A stretch of DNA of 25,451 nt from the NCBI GenBank assembly GCA_964609385.1, contig CAZSSM010000094.1:1-25451 (forward strand). The letters are read 5' to 3'. The notes below the pieces were generated by a model that saw only the letters and a program-made list of their open reading frames with translations, ran no database searches and was not told the DNA's origin. This DNA comes from CAZSSM01 sp964609385. Its GTDB lineage: Bacteria; Planctomycetota; Planctomycetia; Isosphaerales; Isosphaeraceae. Numbering within the stretch: position 1 is the stretch's first letter; each line of letters opens with the position of its first letter. A program made the position numbers and the translations under genes. Below are positions 17,001-25,109 of this stretch, one piece after another.

Positions 17001-18722
17001 TCAGGCATCCTCGAGCCGCTGGAGTTCCTCGTCGATCGCCGCGACTAATGGCGCGATCGTCTCGGCTTGGAAGTCGAAGCGGACACCGGCGGCGGCGAAC
17101 AGCTCGGGGAGCGGCTTGGAGCCTCCGAGTGTCAGGGCGCTTCGATAAGACTGGACGGCCCCCGGGAAGTCCTCCCGGCTTCGCAACCAGACCTGTAGCG
17201 CACCGAGTTGAGCGATGCCATACTCAATGTAGTAGAACGGATGGAGAAAGATGTGCAATTGACGCTGCCAGGTGTTGGCCTTGAACTCTTCCAGGCCCGA
17301 CCAATCGACGCGGGCACCGAAGCGGTCGACGATCTCGAGCCAGATGGCCCGTCGGCGTTGCCGGTCGTGGTCGGGCTCCAGATAGAGCTGATGTTGGAAC
17401 GCGTCGACCGAGGCGATCCAGGGAAGCACACCGACGATCCCTTCGAGAAGCTGGCAGTAGGAGCGCCGGGTTCCCTCCTCATCGTAGAAAACGGCCAGCC
17501 GCTCGGCGGCGAGCAGCTCCATGGCCATTGAGGCGACCTCGCAGAACTCGATCGGCGCGTGGCGGTAGGCGGACGGTTCCAGGTCGCGTGCAGCGAGGGA
17601 ATGGAAGGCGTGGCCGGCCTCGTGAAGCAACGTCCGTACGTCATCGTCGAGGCCAACAGCGTTCATGAAGATGAACGGGATTCGCTGTTCCTCGAAGGTC
17701 GTTTGATAGCCGCCGGGCGCCTTGCCTTTGCGGTTACCCAAGTCGAGCTGGCCCGCCTGACTCAGGGCGGCGAACTGCGCGCTCAGCTCAGGATCGATCC
17801 CTCGGAGAATCGTTTCGGTCCCCTCAGCCAATCGCTCGACGTCATCGAAGGGCCGCAACGGCTCGCGGTTACGGGGGTCGACGGCGAGATCCCAAGGACG
17901 GAGCGGATCGACACCCAACAGCACCCGTCGTTGGTCGTTGAGCCGACGTGCCAAGGGGACGACGTGGGTCTCGATCGCTTCATGGAAGCGGTAGGCGTCC
18001 TCGGGCTGATAATCGAACCGGAGCTTCTCGCGATAGATGTACGGCACGTAGGTCTCGTACCCGGAGGCCTGGGCGATCTGGTGCCGGAGCACGACCATCC
18101 GATCGAAGAGGTCGTCGAGCCGCTCGCGGTCCTCCAACCGACGCTGCTGGACCAGTCGCCAGGTCTCCTCGCGGACGGCGCGATCGGTCTGCTCCAGAAA
18201 CGGGACCATCTGCTTGGTCGTCTTCTCTTCGCCTCGATAGGTGACGGTCATCGCGCCGTCGATTTCCTGGTAACGCTGGCCGAGTTCGGCCAGTTCCTGC
18301 TCGCGTTCGACGTTCTCGGGCCGGAACAGATCACGGCGGGTCTGCTCGTCACGGTCGAAGATGGCGTACTGCTCGGCGGGCAGGCTGGCGCGGAGCGGGT
18401 GATCGAGGTAGGCGGTCCGCAATGCATTGCGGACCCGCTTCAGCTCCGGCTCAATGGTCCGAACGAAGTCGAGATAGGCTTGGGATTTCGACTCGTCATC
18501 GGTCTGGCAAGTCATGGCGACGTAACGTCGATCGCCGACTTCATTGACGGCCGCGTCCAGCTCATCGCGCGCCCGAAGCCATTGGGCAAATTCTTCGGAC
18601 GATTGGGGCGACCAATTCTGGAGCTTCTCATACCAAGGAGCGATCTGCTCCCAGGTCTCCAAGGGGGCCTCGGTATCCAGCCAGGTCCGAGGATATGACG
18701 GCAGCGCGAAGGTGTTGGACAC
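17001..18722 (-). CDS. M3 family zinc oligopeptidase (PepF/oligoendopeptidase F-like)
   Basis: A 573-residue cytoplasmic metallopeptidase that should cut short peptides. The zinc site is complete: HEAGH at 367-371 (LLHEAGHAFHS) and the third ligand Glu395 in EFCEVASMAMEL, 24 residues after the second His. The helical region before it (about 60-230) and the downstream HPFYYIEYGIAQLGALQVW segment, which supplies the His/Tyr residues of the active site, are typical of the COG1164 group. Length fits the family. An ATG at 18737 opens the frame but has no spaced Shine-Dalgarno. Instead AAGGAG, inside that extension, lies 6 nt before GTG 18722, which I take as the start. No signal peptide. The gene stands alone, 341 bp before glgC. 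Confidence 0.93.
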   Translation of the reverse strand: MSNTFALPSYPRTWLDTEAPLETWEQIAPWYEKLQNWSPQSSEEFAQWLRARDELDAAVNEVGDRRYVAMTCQTDDESKSQAYLDFVRTIEPELKRVRNALRTAYLDHPLRASLPAEQYAIFDRDEQTRRDLFRPENVEREQELAELGQRYQEIDGAMTVTYRGEEKTTKQMVPFLEQTDRAVREETWRLVQQRRLEDRERLDDLFDRMVVLRHQIAQASGYETYVPYIYREKLRFDYQPEDAYRFHEAIETHVVPLARRLNDQRRVLLGVDPLRPWDLAVDPRNREPLRPFDDVERLAEGTETILRGIDPELSAQFAALSQAGQLDLGNRKGKAPGGYQTTFEEQRIPFIFMNAVGLDDDVRTLLHEAGHAFHSLAARDLEPSAYRHAPIEFCEVASMAMELLAAERLAVFYDEEGTRRSYCQLLEGIVGVLPWIASVDAFQHQLYLEPDHDRQRRRAIWLEIVDRFGARVDWSGLEEFKANTWQRQLHIFLHPFYYIEYGIAQLGALQVWLRSREDFPGAVQSYRSALTLGGSKPLPELFAAAGVRFDFQAETIAPLVAAIDEELQRLEDA

Positions 18723-18873
18723 GGTGTTCTCCTTCATCCTTGGGGTGTCGGCATGCCGGCTCCGGTCACGGTCACGGAGTCCTCATGATTGATTGTTCAA
18801 TGATCCGGGCCGGATGTTCTGGCCTGGTATTGCTCGGTGGAAATGAGGCGTTTCGTTGAACTGGGGAACCGCC

Positions 18874-19173
18874 TCAACGCGTGATTTCGCGGAGGATCAG
18901 AAACCCGAACCAGAACACGAAATTCATCACCGCACTCGCTGTACAGAGCACAAGCAGCGTCGCCCCCATCGCTCGTAGGCCCTCGGCGGTGGTCCGCGAG
19001 GCCCCCAGTGATCCGACGGTCTGGAACAAGGTCATCAAGGCCGTCACGCCCAGCGCGGCCTCACTGAGCCCGAGCAGGAAGACCACTAGGACGACGCGGC
19101 CCAACTCGTCGCGCGCGACGAGCAGGCCGACGGCGACCATCGCGACCAGGATGAGAAGCTGCCAGAGCCGCAT
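18874..19173 (-). CDS. Small hypothetical membrane protein, three TM segments
   Basis: A 99-residue hydrophobic protein I cannot assign to a named family. Three membrane segments are visible: LWQLLILVAMVAVGLLVA (3-20), RVVLVVFLLGLSEAALGVTA (26-45) and GATLLVLCTASAVMNFVFWF (70-89). A short polar loop with two Arg (SRTTAEGLR) precedes the third segment. The start ATG 19173 has only a weak AGGTT upstream, but no better start exists. It follows the GT-C-like gene after 149 bp on the same strand and could be co-transcribed with it. The hydrophobic pattern on this strand is much more protein-like than the antisense frames, which supports a real gene. Confidence 0.65.
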   Translation of the reverse strand: MRLWQLLILVAMVAVGLLVARDELGRVVLVVFLLGLSEAALGVTALMTLFQTVGSLGASRTTAEGLRAMGATLLVLCTASAVMNFVFWFGFLILREITR

Positions 19174-19322
19174 TGGAGAGGAACCTGGAACCTGAAATCT
19201 TCGCGAGCTGGATCCGGCTCGAGATCACCGGGATCCCGCGATTGTGGGGATGTTCCAAACATGGCTTGAGTCTAGTCTCACCCGCCACGTTCGTCATCGC
19301 GACCCGCAAAGCCTCGGTCAAC

Positions 19323-20849
19323 TCATCGACGGATCCAGAGCCCTTCGTCTTGATCGCGGAGCACCAACAACCACTCATCGGAGCGGTCCAGGAAATCGGC
19401 CAAAGGGCGATCCGGACGGATCCAGATCGCGTCGAAGCGGTACGTGGTATCCCAGGCCAGCCAACTGGATCCCCCCTCGACGGCATCGAGTTGGAATGAG
19501 ACCGCCCTGCGACCGTGCAGTTCGAACCGGTCGTCGATCCAACAGGGCCTGGGAAGCGTCGTCGACGAGACCAACAGACCGCCCCATTCGAGTTCATGGA
19601 AAGGGCGTTCGACTTCTGGATGGCCCGACAGCCAAGCCAAGCCGAGGGTCGGCCGGTCGGCCTGTTCCAGCCAACGGCTATCCCCGAGACAACACACCGC
19701 GATGACGGTGGTTCCGGCCACGACCATCCCGGACCGCGCCAAGACCGGCCAAGCTCCTTCGAGTCGTCTGGCCCATCGATCGAGAATCGACGACTGCGCC
19801 GAGACCTCCGATTCGTGGGGCAATTCGTCCCAGAGCTGCGCGATCCAGGGGGCCACGGCGATCCCAAACAGCGGGACGTGACGTCGAGAGAGCAAGGCCG
19901 CGATCATCCAGGTCAGGGCCAGGATGATTTCGAAACCGTTCAGTCGGCACCGGATCCTCAGCCAACTGACGAGCACCAACACGACTGTCGCGTGGAAGAT
20001 CAAGGCCGAGGCGTCGTTCCAAGCGAACGGTTGATACTCCTGGATCAGATCCGTCACGTCTCCGGTGACCAGAAGGCCGAAGACATGTTCGTAGAGTCCC
20101 CAACCATAGGGCGTTATGAGGGTTGCGGCCACGGCGGCCAACCCAACTATCATCGAGACGCCCCAGCGCCGAATCGAGAGCCGGCCCCGAACGCAACGCT
20201 CGGTCTGGATCAGGCTGACCAACCCCAGGACCGAAAGGCCGGCCAAGAATCCACCGTGCACGTTGGCCCAGACTAGCATCACGATCGGCGACCAGTGATA
20301 ACGGCTGGGGCGACCGGCGATCTCGTCGGAGCCCGCCTTCGACAGCCAAGCGAATCCGGCCAGCGTCAGCAGGTGCGGTCGGACCAGGAAGTGATGGGCC
20401 CCCAGGGCGACCGCGACCACCAACGCCGCGACCACCCCCGATGTGGACCGCCCGGTCCGTAAGAGATCGATCGCCAAGCCTCGATAAATCGCGGCGATTC
20501 CGAGGATCGTCAAGGCGAGCGTGCCTCCCCAACCGAAGGCGTGGTGCCAGGCCGCCAGCGACGTGTCGAACAACCAATACATGTCGATCCAGGGCCGGTC
20601 TCGGCTCAGGAGACTCAATGTGTCGATCATCGGGACGGTGTGATCGTTGAGGATCGTTCGGCCGAGTCGGAGGTGCCAGCCGGTCCCCGGATCCTGCAAC
20701 AGCCAAGCTGGCCCGATCGCCAGCAGGATTAGGGTGATCATAGCGAAGACCGCATCGCCGACCGATCGAGCCATCCCGAGGTTCGTCGCCTCGGCCTCGC
20801 GTCCGGCTCGGAACGACGACCTTCGAAGAGAGTCGAGCAGACGTCGCAT
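19323..20849 (-). CDS. Polytopic membrane protein, GT-C glycosyltransferase-like
   Basis: A 508-residue integral membrane protein of unknown function. After a basic N-terminus it has about nine to ten hydrophobic segments, the first about residues 33-51 (VFAMITLILLAIGPAWLLQ). The first loop reads DPGTGWHLRLGRTILNDHTV and goes on to a DRPWIDMYWLFD element. This pattern (acidic residue, W-H-L-R, then P-W-D/E-x-x-W-L) is shared by bacterial GT-C-like membrane proteins resembling mannosyltransferases, where the loop faces the outside and carries the acidic catalytic residue. The C-terminal 130 residues form a soluble domain (PCWIDDRFELHGRRAV) after the last helix. The start ATG 20849 has CCGGAG 7 nt upstream. 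The gene diverges from apbE across about 130 bp. A glycosyltransferase role is tentative. Confidence 0.72.
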   Translation of the reverse strand: MRRLLDSLRRSSFRAGREAEATNLGMARSVGDAVFAMITLILLAIGPAWLLQDPGTGWHLRLGRTILNDHTVPMIDTLSLLSRDRPWIDMYWLFDTSLAAWHHAFGWGGTLALTILGIAAIYRGLAIDLLRTGRSTSGVVAALVVAVALGAHHFLVRPHLLTLAGFAWLSKAGSDEIAGRPSRYHWSPIVMLVWANVHGGFLAGLSVLGLVSLIQTERCVRGRLSIRRWGVSMIVGLAAVAATLITPYGWGLYEHVFGLLVTGDVTDLIQEYQPFAWNDASALIFHATVVLVLVSWLRIRCRLNGFEIILALTWMIAALLSRRHVPLFGIAVAPWIAQLWDELPHESEVSAQSSILDRWARRLEGAWPVLARSGMVVAGTTVIAVCCLGDSRWLEQADRPTLGLAWLSGHPEVERPFHELEWGGLLVSSTTLPRPCWIDDRFELHGRRAVSFQLDAVEGGSSWLAWDTTYRFDAIWIRPDRPLADFLDRSDEWLLVLRDQDEGLWIRR

Positions 20850-20977
20850 GGACGAACTCCGGAGGCTGTGCGAGCCGGCATCGCCTGGCCGTGTGTTGCG
20901 CCGATGAGTACGATGAACTTATGAAGGTCTGCGGGATTCGGCTCGCCTCCAGTCCCGCATCAGGAGGAGCCGCACGG
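20850..20977. promoter_or_regulatory. Divergent intergenic region, GT-C-like gene and apbE
   Basis: About 128 bp separate the two divergent starts, so both promoters should lie here or reach into the apbE 5' end. The minus-strand gene's CCGGAG ribosome site and, for apbE, AGGAGGAG 8 nt before GTG 20978 are clear. No convincing -35/-10 pair was found by eye. Confidence 0.4.
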
Positions 20978-22066
20978 GTGACAGGGGATTCGGCCAACCT
21001 GCGTTCGCGACGCTCCCTGTTCCGGATCGGATCGGGGTCTCGAGGCGATCGTGAGCCGAACTTACAACTTGATGGCGATGACGCTCGCGCCAACGGCACG
21101 TTCGTCAAGGCGACCCGTCCGGCCATGGGCAGCTATTTCGAACTCCGGATCCCCGCCGAGACACCCGGCGCCTTGGATCTGGCCAACCGCGCCTTGGACC
21201 TCCTGGACAGCCTAGAACAGCAAATGTCGATCTACCGGGCCGACTCGGAGCTCAGTCGGCTCAACCAACGGGCATATGAAGAGCCTGTGACCGTCGAGCC
21301 GCGACTCTTCGATGCGCTGCGCGAGGCCCTTCAGATCCATGATCAGACCGAGGGCGCCTACGACATCGCCACCGGTGCCTTGTCTCGCGCTTGGGGCTTC
21401 CTGGGTGGCTCCAAACGGGTTCCGGAGCCCGATACGCTCGAGAACGCCCGAGAGCGAAGCGGTCGCCAACACGTCGACCTCGATGAGGAAAAGCGGACTC
21501 TGCGGTTCACGCGTCACGGCATCGAACTCGATCCGGGCAGCTTCGGCAAAGGATATGCTCTGGACCGGATCGCCGAGGTGATTCGCAACCATTGGTGGCC
21601 CTGTTCGGCATTGATCCATGGCGGGGGCTCAAGCATCTACGCCTTCGGCTCGCCGACCCGTTCGGTCCTGGATTCATGGCCGATCGCCGTACGGAACCCG
21701 CTCTTGCCGTCCGAGACGGTTGCCTGGCTGTCGCTGGACGGGCACGGTGTGGGGACTTCGGGCGATCTCTACCAACGGTTCGAGTCGGGGGGCCGGACTT
21801 ACGGCCACATCCTCGACCCGAGGACCGGGCGTCCCCATGCCGACGAGACCCTCTCCGTATCGGTCGTCACACCCGACGCGATGCGGGCCGACGCCCTCTC
21901 GACGGCCTTCACCATCCTCGGCGTCGAGCGATCGACCGACTACTGCCGGCACCATTCTGAGGTCGGCGCCCTGTTCGTGCTTCGAGGCCCCTCTCCGAGC
22001 CAACCCCGCTGTGTCCCGATCAACCTGCCGCCCTCGATGCTCCGGCTCGCCGAATCGTCGTTCTGA
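20978..22066 (+). CDS. apbE: FAD:protein FMN transferase (ApbE family)
   Basis: A 362-residue ApbE-type enzyme, which moves FMN from FAD onto a Thr or Ser of target flavoproteins. Motifs in order: GAYDIATGALSRAWGF (126-141), ELDPGSFGKGYALDRI (183-198, flavin-binding loop), ALIHGGGSSIYAFG (211-224), GTSGDLYQRF (259-268), YGHILDPRTGRP (275-286) and PDAMRADALSTAF (299-311), the last with the Mg2+-binding region. Length suits the family. Starts at 20891 (GTG) and 20921 (ATG) are in frame, but only GTG 20978 has a strong Shine-Dalgarno (AGGAGGAG, 8 nt). From any of these starts no signal peptide or lipobox is seen, unlike the exported ApbE of many bacteria. It heads a plus-strand series with the DoxX-like gene, 233 bp on. 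No obvious target flavoprotein (Nqr/Rnf) is in the window. Confidence 0.9.
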   Translation: MTGDSANLRSRRSLFRIGSGSRGDREPNLQLDGDDARANGTFVKATRPAMGSYFELRIPAETPGALDLANRALDLLDSLEQQMSIYRADSELSRLNQRAYEEPVTVEPRLFDALREALQIHDQTEGAYDIATGALSRAWGFLGGSKRVPEPDTLENARERSGRQHVDLDEEKRTLRFTRHGIELDPGSFGKGYALDRIAEVIRNHWWPCSALIHGGGSSIYAFGSPTRSVLDSWPIAVRNPLLPSETVAWLSLDGHGVGTSGDLYQRFESGGRTYGHILDPRTGRPHADETLSVSVVTPDAMRADALSTAFTILGVERSTDYCRHHSEVGALFVLRGPSPSQPRCVPINLPPSMLRLAESSF

Positions 22067-22101
22067 TCGGTCTGAACTGAAAGGCTCGACGCGTCCGAAG
22101 C

Positions 22102-22136
22102 TTGACGTTCGCGGACACACGCGTTGCTGGTAGACT
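22102..22136 (+). promoter_or_regulatory. Possible extended -10 promoter of the DoxX-like gene
   Basis: TGGTAGACT (22128-22136) fits an extended -10 element (TGN plus TAGACT). A TTGACG lies at 22102-22107, but 23 nt away, too far for a normal spacer. It would give a leader of about 160 nt before GTG 22300 that includes the hairpin at 22273-22289. Weak evidence. Confidence 0.25.
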
Positions 22137-22272
22137 AAATGTATGATCCGCGAATCCTCCGCGAACGCTTGGATCGCGTCGAGACGCGGCCGCTTGAAAC
22201 GCCTCGCAAGTGCCCGACCCGCCCCGTTCGCACTCCGTCACTCTGGCAACCTTGTCGCATCCGGTCTTTCTG

Positions 22273-22289
22273 TCCGCCGCAACGGCGGA
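22273..22289 (+). promoter_or_regulatory. Hairpin overlapping the Shine-Dalgarno of the DoxX-like gene
   Basis: TCCGCCG (22273-22279) and CGGCGGA (22283-22289) pair perfectly over a 3-nt loop (CAA). The 3' arm shares its last three bases with the GGAGGAG ribosome-binding site (22287-22293) that precedes GTG 22300. Such a GC-only stem could limit ribosome access. It only counts as leader if the GTG at 22300, not that at 22210, is the start. Confidence 0.5.
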
Positions 22290-22299
22290 GGAGTTCCCC

Positions 22300-23298
22300 G
22301 TGTTCGGCCAACGGCGCTGGTATCCCGGTTTCTTTGGTGCCCTGTTCCTGATCCTGCTCCGCGTGGCGATCGGCTGGCACTTCCTCTATGAAGGGATCTA
22401 CAAGTGGGAATCCTACAAGACGAGCAAGCCGTTCTCGTCTGAGGGATACTTGAGGTACTCGGTTGGGCCTTTCGCCCCGCTGTTCCGTGGACTGATCCCC
22501 GACGTCGATAGCCTCCGTAAGACCCAGCCGGAAACAATTCGCGAGGACTGGGAGAAACTCCAGCAGAACGTGGCCGACCACTATGGGTTTGATGACCAGC
22601 AGATCGCCCAGGCCACCCAGATCCTCGACGAGCAGATGGAGCAGGTCGTCGGTTGGTTCCGGACACCCGAGAACATCGCCTTAGTCGCCGAGTACCTGGA
22701 CAACCTTGAGGTGATCCGCGAGGTCGAGTCCGACTCCGACAGCCGGAGCTATCAGCGCGAGTACGTCGACAAGCTTCGGATCGACGCCGACACCAAGCGG
22801 CGGACGATCGTCGCCGAGTTCGATGGTTGGACCGACGACCTGGAGTCGCGCTGGATTGACGAGGTCGCCAACTCCACCCAGCAGACCGAGCAAGGGGCGT
22901 TCTCCGAGCCCTGGACCCGCTTGGCTCTGCTGGACAACTTCATGGTCTTCTCGCTGATCATTTTCGGCTTCGGCCTGCTGGTCGGCCTGCTGACGCCGCT
23001 GTCGGCCCTGGGCTGTGCCGGCTTGCTGACGACGTTCTACTTGAGTCAACCGCCCTTCCCAGGCTTGGCCCAGAGCCCGATGAGTGAGGGGCACTACCTG
23101 TTCGTCAACAAGAACCTGGTGGAATTGCTTGCTTGCCTGGTGCTGGCAGCTACGCCGAGCGGCCTCTGGGTCGGCTTCGATGCGTTGCTCTTCGGCGGGA
23201 TGCGTCGCCGTGACGTGGACCGCTGGGAGGCCGAGGAGTCGGACCAGACCACCGAGCTTGCTGGCGAGACTCCAGAGTCGCCCAAGTCTCCGGCCTGA
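22300..23298 (+). CDS. DoxX-like membrane protein with a large central insertion
   Basis: A 332-residue inner-membrane protein whose two ends resemble the four-helix DoxX family (related to the thiosulfate:quinone oxidoreductase subunit DoxD). TM1 is at about 11-31 (FFGALFLILLRVAIGWHFLY, then EGIYKWES, a DoxX-like motif). TM2 lies at about 219-241 and TM3 at 243-258 (GFGLLVGLLTPLSALGCAGLL spans the junction), and TM4 at about 273-295. Between TM1 and TM2 is a highly charged, helical segment of about 150 residues (roughly 65-210), where an ordinary DoxX of about 140 residues has a short loop. The tail is acidic. The frame is open to GTG 22210, but GGAGGAG sits 6 nt before GTG 22300, which gives a start directly before TM1. 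Function is unknown; a redox role next to apbE and an oxidoreductase gene is conceivable. Confidence 0.75.
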   Translation: MFGQRRWYPGFFGALFLILLRVAIGWHFLYEGIYKWESYKTSKPFSSEGYLRYSVGPFAPLFRGLIPDVDSLRKTQPETIREDWEKLQQNVADHYGFDDQQIAQATQILDEQMEQVVGWFRTPENIALVAEYLDNLEVIREVESDSDSRSYQREYVDKLRIDADTKRRTIVAEFDGWTDDLESRWIDEVANSTQQTEQGAFSEPWTRLALLDNFMVFSLIIFGFGLLVGLLTPLSALGCAGLLTTFYLSQPPFPGLAQSPMSEGHYLFVNKNLVELLACLVLAATPSGLWVGFDALLFGGMRRRDVDRWEAEESDQTTELAGETPESPKSPA

Positions 23299-23483
23299 TC
23301 GAATCGGTCGACGTGTTGATTCGCTTCGACGTCGCGCTGATTCGGGCATCTACACGGTCGGCTCTTTGGAAATCCCAGAGGTTCCTGATGGGCTGACCCT
23401 CCCGATCGGTTACGATACCTTCATCCGCCTTCGCTCAAACTTCAGAGTCCCCGTCCCATCAGAACATGGAAGGAGAAGCCCCG

Positions 23484-25109
23484 ATGCGAGGCTTGACCCC
23501 TGAAGATCGCGCTCAAGGCCGCTACAACGCCACGACGGCCCTGGGTGTCTCCCGACGCGACCTGTTACGCGCTGCCGCAGCGGCCCCGGCCCTGGGCGCC
23601 TTCTACTTCGGCTATGCGTCGCAGAGCCAGATTCGTCCGGTCCGCGCCGCCGTTATCGGCACCGGCAACGAAGGCTGCGGCGCCATGATCGCTCAGCATA
23701 ATCGCGATTACCTTGAATATATCGGCTACTGCGATGCCCGGCCCACCAACATGGAGCGGGCCCGTCGGCAGTTCGCCAAGCACGATCAGTACAGCGAAGC
23801 CGACGTCAAGAACCTCCGCCAGTACGACGATCTCCAGGCCATCCTGAACGATGACGATGTCGAGGTCGTCGTCATCGCCCTACCGCTCTGGCTCCACGCC
23901 CCGGTGGCCATCGAAGCGATGAAGGCTGGGAAGCACGTCTTCACCGAAAAGCTGATGGCCCACTCGATCGACGAGTGCAAGCAGATGTGTCGCGTTGCTC
24001 GCGAGACCAACCGTCTGCTGGCCGTCGGTCACCAGCGGCACTACTCGGTCCTCTATGACAACGCCAAGTTCCTGATCGACCAGGGCGTTCTCGGCGACAT
24101 CCGCCACATCCGCGCCCTTTGGCACCGCAACAATGCCCAGCCGGTTTACGTCAAGGACAAGAACGGAAACATCCAGTACGAGGCCGACGGCTCGCCCAAG
24201 GTCAAGCGTGATGACGACGGCAACGTCGTTTGGTGGGATAGCTGGAAGCCGGACATCCCCGAGGCCGACCGCAACATCGATTTCAAGAAGTACGGCTACA
24301 AGAGCCTCGACGAGTTGATTCGATGGCGGCTCTATGACCGCACCGGCGCCGGTCTGATGGCCGAATTGGGCAGCCACCAGCTCGATGCCTGCTCGATCTT
24401 CCTCAGCCAGAACGGTCGCAAGCCGCGCCCCTTGACCGTCACCGGCTTCGGCGGCACCTACTACTACACCGACAACCGCGAGGTCGACGACCACGTCTTC
24501 GTCAACTTCGAAATGCCGCACCAGATCGATGAGCAGGGCAATCCCGTCGGCGACGAGCGCGTCGTGATCAGCTACTCGTCGATCACCACCAACGCCTTCG
24601 ACTACTACGGCGAGACGATCATGGGCACGCGGGGCACCATGATGGTCGAAGGAGAGAAGGACATCCTGCTCTACAAGGAGCGGGACCGCAACTCGCCCTC
24701 GGCCGACTACTCGCGGACCACGTCGGTGACCCTGGAGAAGCAGGGTAAGAAGCAAGTCATGGTCACCAACCCCAGCGCCCCAGCGCCGACCTCCGACGAC
24801 GAGGCCTCGCTGGGCGGCCTGGCCATCGCCGACCCGTCGCGCGGCTACCGCGAAGAACTCGAACACTTCGCCTGGTGCCTCCGCAACGGCAACGAGTCGA
24901 ACTTCTACGACGTGCCCGAGGCGGACAAACTGAAGTACCTTCCGCGCTGCACCGGCGAAGTCGGGCTGGCCGACGCTGTCATGGCCCTAACCGCCAACAT
25001 CGCCATGCGTCAGGGTCTCCGGATCCCCTTCGATCCCGATTGGTTCGACTACACCAAGGACGCCACGCCCGAGAAGCAGTACAAGTCCGGCCTGGTCGCC
25101 AAGGCTTGA
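23484..25109 (+). CDS. Tat-exported Gfo/Idh/MocA family oxidoreductase
   Basis: A 541-residue NAD(P)-dependent oxidoreductase. The leader has the twin-arginine motif VSRRDLLRAAAAAPALGAF (Arg24-Arg25), so the folded protein should be exported with its cofactor. The Rossmann domain starts at about 53 (VRAAVIGTGNEGCG, glycine motif 59-64) and contains LPLWLHAPVAIEAMKAGKHV and TEKLMAHS with Lys146, where the usual EKP reads EKL. The substrate domain has ELGSHQLDAC with His288 and Asp291, the catalytic HxxD pair. A polar insertion at about 212-250 carries D/N-G turns (KNGN, ADGS, DDDGN). It is longer than the typical 330-450 residues. The start ATG 23484 has AGGAG 8 nt upstream; the ATG at 23466 is less well placed. 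It lies 185 bp after the DoxX-like gene. The sugar or polyol substrate is unknown. Confidence 0.92.
   Translation: MRGLTPEDRAQGRYNATTALGVSRRDLLRAAAAAPALGAFYFGYASQSQIRPVRAAVIGTGNEGCGAMIAQHNRDYLEYIGYCDARPTNMERARRQFAKHDQYSEADVKNLRQYDDLQAILNDDDVEVVVIALPLWLHAPVAIEAMKAGKHVFTEKLMAHSIDECKQMCRVARETNRLLAVGHQRHYSVLYDNAKFLIDQGVLGDIRHIRALWHRNNAQPVYVKDKNGNIQYEADGSPKVKRDDDGNVVWWDSWKPDIPEADRNIDFKKYGYKSLDELIRWRLYDRTGAGLMAELGSHQLDACSIFLSQNGRKPRPLTVTGFGGTYYYTDNREVDDHVFVNFEMPHQIDEQGNPVGDERVVISYSSITTNAFDYYGETIMGTRGTMMVEGEKDILLYKERDRNSPSADYSRTTSVTLEKQGKKQVMVTNPSAPAPTSDDEASLGGLAIADPSRGYREELEHFAWCLRNGNESNFYDVPEADKLKYLPRCTGEVGLADAVMALTANIAMRQGLRIPFDPDWFDYTKDATPEKQYKSGLVAKA

Noticed and set aside
17559..18698. 379-codon plus-strand open frame
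   Set aside because: It is antisense to the M3 peptidase gene, which has a complete zinc site and family motifs. The plus-strand product shows no recognisable domain.
19678..21126. 482-codon open frame on the minus strand
   Set aside because: It overlaps both the GT-C-like gene and apbE in other frames, and its product is Arg/Pro/Gly-rich with no motif. It is typical of shadow frames in GC-rich DNA.
23880..24866. 328-codon minus-strand open frame
   Set aside because: It is antisense to the Gfo/Idh/MocA gene. Its long Val/Ala/Asp runs mirror GC-rich codons of the true gene.
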